This document shows positions 4,602-9,032 of a stretch of 9,032 nt of DNA, piece after piece. Below the pieces are notes generated by a model, which was given only the letters and a program-made list of their open reading frames with translations, made no database searches and was not told the origin of the DNA. Made by a program: the position numbers and the translations under genes. Source of the stretch: Chloroflexota bacterium (GTDB lineage Bacteria; Chloroflexota; Anaerolineae; Anaerolineales; UBA11579); the NCBI GenBank assembly GCA_003250455.1, contig QKGK01000055.1, forward strand, positions 1 to 9,032. The letters run 5' to 3'. Position 1 is the stretch's first letter; each line of letters opens with the position of its first letter.

Positions 4602-6382
4602 CTACGACACCTGTAACCTCTGAACTCCAGGCAGAATTTACGCTGCCTAACCGCCGGGAAACCAACCGCACCGGCCCGGTGCGCTGGCTGATTTCCCATT
4701 TTATTCCCTATTGGTACATTGGCCTGCTGATCCTGATCGGCGCTTTTGGCAATGCTTACCTGGCCGCGGTTGTGCCGGTGGAGATCGGGAAAGCATTCAA
4801 CGCCATCATGGAGAACCCGCCTAAAACCGGCCTGCTGATGGACTTTGTGTGGGTGATCGTGTGGACGCAGTTACTGCGCGGGGTGCTCCAGTTTGCGCGC
4901 AACTTTGCCGCAGAGTGGCTGGGGCAGCTGTACGAACGCAATATCCGCGACGAGCTGTATGTCAGCCTGCTGGGCAAGAGCATGACCTTCCATAACATTC
5001 AGCCGGTGGGCGATATTATGGCGCGGGCCACCAACGATGTGCGCGAGATCAATTTTATGTTCAGCCCGGGGATCAACCTCGTGATCGGGTCGGCGAACTT
5101 TGTTTTGCTGCCGATCATCATGGCGCCGCAGTATCATCCCTCGCTGGTGATCACGCCGCTGGTATTTCTGATCATCTATTTCCTGCTGATCTGGCAGTAC
5201 CTCCACGAGCTGACCCCCATTTCCAACCGGGTGCGGAGCAGATTCGGTCGTCTGAATACGCGTTTGGCGGAAGCGCTGGACGGGATTGAAACGGTCAAGG
5301 GGATGGCGCAGGAAACCAGCGAGATCAACCTGTTTGAACAGAACGCCCAGGAATTCCGGGACGCTTCCATCCGCCAGGGTGATATCGAAGCCCGCTACCT
5401 GCCATTGCTGCTGCTGGGCATCACCCAGGCCGCCGGGCTGCTGCACTCGCTGCTGCTCTTCCGCAGCGGGGCGATCACGGCCGGGGATGTAGTTGGTTAT
5501 TTTGGGCTGCTGCAATTATTTGGGTTCCCCACCTTTGCGTCCATTTTTGCATATTCCCAGGTCTCGCTGGGGTTGGCGAGTTCCCGCCGCATTTTAGACC
5601 TGATCAATAATGAAACTGACCTCGACCAGAACGCAGAGGGCTATACGGCCGAGATGCGCGGTGAGGTCAAATTTGAGGATGTTTCCTTCGCCTACCAGGA
5701 TGCCAACGAAGATGATTATGCTATTGATCATATCTCCTTTTCAGTGCAGCCTGGCCAGACGGTGGCAATCGTCGGGCAGACCGGCACCGGAAAAACCAGC
5801 CTAGTCAAGCTGATCAACCGCACGTATGACGTCAGCGCCGGGGCGGTGCTGGTGGATGGTGTGGATGTCAAAGACTGGAAGCTCGAATCCCTGCGCCAGC
5901 AGGTCTCGATCATCGAGCAGGACATTTTCCTGTTCTCGCGCAAGATCAAGGAGAACATTGCCTTTGGTCACCCCGATGCCACCGACGAAGAGATCATCGC
6001 AGCGGCCAAAGCTGCCCAGGCGCATGAGTTTATCCTCGAATTTCAAGATGGTTACGAGACCGTGATCGGCGAGCGCGGGGTGACCCTCTCTGGCGGGCAG
6101 CGCCAGCGTTTGGCCCTGGCACGCGCTTTCCTCACCGATCCGCGCATCCTGGTGCTGGATGACTCCACCAGCGCGATCGACAGCGCCACGGAAGATAAGA
6201 TCCAGCGGGCGATTTACGCCGCCGCCAAGGGGCGCACCACGTTTATCATCACCCACCGGCTCTCGCAGATCCGCTGGGCCGACCTGATCATTGTGATGCG
6301 CAAAGGCGCTGTGGTTGCGATTGGCACTCACGAAGAATTATTGGAAACTTCCGAAGCATACCGAAGGATTTTCAGCGAGTAG
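4598..6382 (+). CDS. ABC exporter half-transporter with degenerate Walker B (Asp for Glu), heterodimer subunit A
   Basis: The 594-residue protein is a membrane half-transporter: an N-terminal membrane domain (about residues 30-330, six helices, with VGDIMARATNDVREI as the coupling-helix region) fused to a nucleotide-binding domain (about 355-590). Nucleotide motifs are A-loop Tyr366, Walker A GQTGTGKTS (393-401), Q-loop Gln441, signature LSGGQ (497-501), Walker B ILVLD (517-521), D-loop SAID (525-528) and H-loop His553. The residue after the Walker B Asp is Asp522, where catalytic Glu is usual; the codon order is unambiguous. That marks it as the subunit whose own ATP site is slow or inactive, as in the TM287, BmrC and LmrC class. 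Its ATG overlaps the stop of the cysteine-cluster gene (ATGA). The second half-transporter begins 41 bases after its stop. Cargo is unknown; the heterodimer class includes multidrug, lipid and peptide exporters. Located in the cytoplasmic membrane. Confidence 0.95.
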   Translation: MTTTPVTSELQAEFTLPNRRETNRTGPVRWLISHFIPYWYIGLLILIGAFGNAYLAAVVPVEIGKAFNAIMENPPKTGLLMDFVWVIVWTQLLRGVLQFARNFAAEWLGQLYERNIRDELYVSLLGKSMTFHNIQPVGDIMARATNDVREINFMFSPGINLVIGSANFVLLPIIMAPQYHPSLVITPLVFLIIYFLLIWQYLHELTPISNRVRSRFGRLNTRLAEALDGIETVKGMAQETSEINLFEQNAQEFRDASIRQGDIEARYLPLLLLGITQAAGLLHSLLLFRSGAITAGDVVGYFGLLQLFGFPTFASIFAYSQVSLGLASSRRILDLINNETDLDQNAEGYTAEMRGEVKFEDVSFAYQDANEDDYAIDHISFSVQPGQTVAIVGQTGTGKTSLVKLINRTYDVSAGAVLVDGVDVKDWKLESLRQQVSIIEQDIFLFSRKIKENIAFGHPDATDEEIIAAAKAAQAHEFILEFQDGYETVIGERGVTLSGGQRQRLALARAFLTDPRILVLDDSTSAIDSATEDKIQRAIYAAAKGRTTFIITHRLSQIRWADLIIVMRKGAVVAIGTHEELLETSEAYRRIFSE

Positions 6383-6423
6383 CCCCTGGGCTGCGCGCAT
6401 GATTGGATTGAAGGACTGAGCAG

Positions 6424-8241
6424 ATGGGTTTCTTTGCCGGATTAGCCACAGAAGCATATGATCGCCAATACGATGACCGCGAACTGGTCAAACGCATCCT
6501 GGGATATTTTAAACCACACCGAAAGAACCTGATCATCGTTGGGTTCTTCCTGGCCCTGATCGCTATCTCCGGGGCGGCGGTGCCGGTGCTGGTTGCCCGA
6601 ACAGTGGATGAACTCAGCCAGTCGATGAATGACCGGCAGATCTGGATTCTGTCCGGGGCGATTTTGGCCACCGGGGTGTTCTCCTGGGGCAGCAACTGGA
6701 TCCGGCGGCGTCTGCTGGCACGGGTGACTGAGAATGTGATCATGGATATCCGCGTGGCGGCCTTCCGGGCGGCTGCCGGGCACGACCTTTCTTTTTACGA
6801 TGAATTTTCCTCCGGGCGGATCGTTTCCCGCATCACCTCGGACACGCGTGAATTCGGGCAGATCGTCATTCTGGTGACCGACCTGGTGACCCAGCTGGTG
6901 CAGGCCGCGATTGTGGCCTTTGTACTGTTTTCCACCGAGCCGCAGCTGATGCTTTGGCTAGTGATCACCATGCCGATTGTATTTATGGTGGCATTGGGCT
7001 TCCGGCGGATGGCCCGCAAAGTGACCCGGCGCGGGATGCAGGCAATGGGGAACGTGAACGCTGCCATCAAGGAGACCGTCAGCGGGATCAGCGTGGCGAA
7101 GAATTTCCGCCAGGAAGGAGCGATCTTCGAGGAGTTTGATGGGGCGAATAAATCTTCCTTCAAGGTAAATTTGCAGCGCGGGTTTGTCCTATCGCTGGTG
7201 TTCCCGTCGCTCAATACCCTGGGCGGGCTGGCGACCGCTTTGCTGCTGTATGTAGGTGGGACGCAGGCAGCCGCGGGCGTGATCACTGCTGGCGCATGGT
7301 ACCTGTTCATGCAGTCGCTGGACCGCTTCTGGTTCCCGGTGTTGAACCTGTCCTCCTTCTGGACGCAGATCCAGTCCGGGCTTTCCGCTTCGGAACGTTC
7401 GTTTGCCCTGATCGATGCGGAACCCAAAGTGGTGCAGGTCAGCCATAACTTGGTGCCCAGTCTGAAAGGAGATATCCAGTTCAATCAGGTGGATTTTTCC
7501 TACAGCGACCAGGAGCAGGTGCTGCGCAAGTTTGATTTGCACATCAAACCCGGGGAAAATATCGCCATGGTGGGGCATACAGGGGCAGGCAAATCCTCGA
7601 TTGCCAAGCTGGTCGCCCGCTTTTATGAATTCCAGAGCGGCGAGATTTGCATCGACGGGCACGATATCCGCAGCTTCGACCTGATCGATTACCGCCAACA
7701 TCTGGGGATCGTCTCGCAGCTGCCATTCCTGTTCTCCGGGACTGTGGCGGAAAATATCCGCTATGCCCGCCCGGATGCAGCCGATGAAGAGATCCTCTCG
7801 CTTGCCCGCCGCATCGGGGATGGCGAATGGCTGGAAACCCTTCCCAACGGGTTGGTGACCGAAGTAGGGGAACGCGGCGGCCGCCTCTCGATGGGACAGC
7901 GCCAGCTGGTTTCACTGCTGCGGGTGCTGGTGCAGAAACCGGCGATCTTCATCCTGGATGAAGCCACCGCCAGCATTGACCCCTTCACCGAATGGCAGAT
8001 CCAGCAGGGGCTGGAGCTGATCCTGCGGAATACCACCAGCATCCTGATCGCTCACCGCCTCTCTACGGTACGGGCTGCGGACCGTATCATCGTGCTGGAA
8101 GATGGACAGATCATCGAAGAGGGCAACCACGACACGCTGCTGGCTGCGGGGGGGCATTATTCCCAGCTTTATAACACCTATTTCCGCCATCAGAGCCTGG
8201 CCTACATCGAACAATCGCAAGAATTATCCGACGCAGAATAA
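6424..8241 (+). CDS. ABC exporter half-transporter with LSMGQ signature, heterodimer subunit B
   Basis: The 605-residue protein has the same order: membrane domain (about 30-330) with a coupling region SSGRIVSRITSDTREFG (129-145), then a nucleotide-binding domain (about 345-590). Motifs are A-loop Tyr360, Walker A GHTGAGKSS (384-392), Q-loop Gln432, signature LSMGQ (488-492) in place of LSGGQ, Walker B IFILD (508-512) with normal catalytic Glu513, D-loop SIDP and H-loop His544. Together with subunit A this gives one normal site (its own Walker A/B with subunit A's LSGGQ) and one degenerate site (subunit A's Asp522 with this LSMGQ). AAGGA (6411-6415) lies 8 bases before the ATG; an ATG at 6399 is out of frame. 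A C-terminal acidic, charged tail (about 585-605) follows the domain. It is the last gene of this unit; no intrinsic terminator is seen between it and the next gene, though only 106 bases separate them. Confidence 0.95.
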   Translation: MGFFAGLATEAYDRQYDDRELVKRILGYFKPHRKNLIIVGFFLALIAISGAAVPVLVARTVDELSQSMNDRQIWILSGAILATGVFSWGSNWIRRRLLARVTENVIMDIRVAAFRAAAGHDLSFYDEFSSGRIVSRITSDTREFGQIVILVTDLVTQLVQAAIVAFVLFSTEPQLMLWLVITMPIVFMVALGFRRMARKVTRRGMQAMGNVNAAIKETVSGISVAKNFRQEGAIFEEFDGANKSSFKVNLQRGFVLSLVFPSLNTLGGLATALLLYVGGTQAAAGVITAGAWYLFMQSLDRFWFPVLNLSSFWTQIQSGLSASERSFALIDAEPKVVQVSHNLVPSLKGDIQFNQVDFSYSDQEQVLRKFDLHIKPGENIAMVGHTGAGKSSIAKLVARFYEFQSGEICIDGHDIRSFDLIDYRQHLGIVSQLPFLFSGTVAENIRYARPDAADEEILSLARRIGDGEWLETLPNGLVTEVGERGGRLSMGQRQLVSLLRVLVQKPAIFILDEATASIDPFTEWQIQQGLELILRNTTSILIAHRLSTVRAADRIIVLEDGQIIEEGNHDTLLAAGGHYSQLYNTYFRHQSLAYIEQSQELSDAE

Positions 8242-8309
8242 ACTAGCCTGGATGAGGTGAATCTTTTGCAACTGTATGATTCTGTCATTGAGATGCAATT
8301 GAACGCGCC

Positions 8310-8338
8310 TTGTATCCCGCCGCACTCTTGCTTACAAT
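8310..8338 (+). promoter_or_regulatory. candidate promoter of the PDZ membrane-protein gene, leaderless
   Basis: TTGTAT (8310-8315) and TACAAT (8333-8338) are separated by 17 bases, a normal spacing; the -10 matches TATAAT at five of six positions and the -35 keeps TTG. The -10 ends 9 bases before the ATG at 8348, so the RNA would begin only a few bases from the start codon. No ribosome binding site is seen, matching the arrangement before the gene at 3867. Confidence 0.5.
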
Positions 8339-8347
8339 TGTAATGAC

Positions 8348-9032
8348 ATGGATGACGTAAAAACGATCCCTAGCCCGGCAGTCTCCTTGAGAGTTTTTTG
8401 GGAGCGTCTGGCGCCGTTGGTTGTGTTAGGCTTTCAACTGGCTGCGCTGATTGTCCTGGTGATTGCGGCATTTGCGGCTTTTGCCTGGTTCCGGCTGCCT
8501 TATATGGGGTTCTTTGTGGACTCCAATATGGTCGCCGCGCTTTGCGTGGGAGCAGCAAGCCTATGTCGATGAAGTGTCTGTGGGGGATTTGCTGATTGCG
8601 ATTGATGGGAACCCCGTACAATCCTCCACGGATTTGCCTGGCTTGCTTTCCCGGTACATGCCGGGCGACCAGCTTGAACTGCGTCTGCAGGCGCGCAGCG
8701 GGCACACCAAGACCCAGTCCATTACCTTGCAGTCCTTCTCCGGTTACGAACAAATGATGTATTTTTACCTGCCGGTAGGTGTGGCCCTGGTCTTTTGGGG
8801 TGTGGGCTTATGGACGGTGCGCATGCGCCTGGATGACCCGGCCGCGCGCGCCTTTGGCCTGCTGACCGCCTCCCTCGCATTTGTACTGGCTGGCTGGTTC
8901 GACCTTTGGACAACCCATAGGCTGGTGGAATTGTGGCTGGTGGCCCTTGGTATTGCCGGTGGCGCGATGATCCACTTTATGCTTATCTATCCGCGCACTG
9001 CGACCTGGGTCCGGCGCTATCCGGTGCTTGCC
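8348..9032 (+). pseudogene. PDZ-containing multi-pass membrane protein, apparent frameshift near 8530, 3' end outside window
   Basis: The first frame gives a leader with a strong membrane helix (about residues 24-48), then reaches FFVDSNM and closes at 8570-8572 after about a dozen unrelated residues. From about 8532 the frame one base further on continues the same kind of protein without a stop to the window end: FAWEQQAYVDEVSVGDLLIAID.. with a PDZ-like GDLLIAIDGNPV at 8583-8618, a PGDQLELRLQARSG strand pair (about 8661-8702), then three hydrophobic helices near 8757-8820, 8850-8905 and 8925-8990. An outside-facing PDZ between the first and second helices is plausible, and proteins of this layout are often followed by a signalling domain (inference). 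The gene could be a real frameshift, a sequencing error or programmed; the plus-one offset lies between about 8528 and 8545. The ATG at 8348 has no ribosome binding site. The domain label is fairly secure; the full gene is not. Confidence 0.62.

Noticed and set aside
8242..8347. Terminator after the second ABC gene
   Set aside because: No stem followed by a T tract is visible; only CAATTG repeats, which are short and AT-rich.

Overview
The window carries the 3' end of one gene, six complete genes and the 5' part of a broken one. GC-rich coding DNA, a DUF711-family protein, an unlinked ATP-grasp/esterase pair, a PDZ-containing multi-pass membrane protein and a mix of Shine-Dalgarno and apparently leaderless starts suggest a chromosomal segment from an environmental Chloroflexota-like bacterium (Anaerolineae are my best guess). 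That assignment is an impression from gene content and style; no phylogenetic marker is present.

Layout. Positions 1-429 hold the C-terminal end of a DUF711 (UPF0210-like) protein on the plus strand. Positions 430-908 contain no credible gene but are rich in structure: a head-to-head pair of CCCGC/GCGGG hairpins resembling a BIME/REP pair, an extended -10 element followed by three short perfect palindromes, a larger G/C-tract inverted repeat, and a textbook Rho-independent terminator facing the minus-strand gene. Positions 909-1562 (minus) encode a small two-helix membrane protein of unknown function. A divergent intergenic region (1563-1844) holds candidate promoters for both directions and a palindrome shared in part between them.

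On the plus strand, positions 1845-3759 form a two-gene unit: an ATP-grasp ligase-like enzyme and, four bases later, an alpha/beta-hydrolase esterase. Positions 3867-8241 form a three-gene unit: a cysteine-cluster protein whose stop overlaps the start of the first ABC exporter half-transporter (ATGA), followed by a second half-transporter. The two halves have complementary defects: the first has Asp in place of the Walker B catalytic Glu with a normal LSGGQ, and the second has a normal Glu with LSMGQ. This is the asymmetric pattern of heterodimeric ABC exporters.

From 8348 to the window end is a PDZ-containing membrane protein, probably the sensory front of a larger protein, interrupted by an apparent frameshift near 8530. 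The cysteine-cluster gene and this last gene both have a -10-like box 8-9 bases before the ATG and no ribosome binding site, suggesting leaderless transcripts. No mobile element, CRISPR array, tRNA or rRNA was seen. The most useful leads are the cysteine-cluster/heterodimeric exporter unit, the ATP-grasp/esterase pair and the structured 430-908 region.
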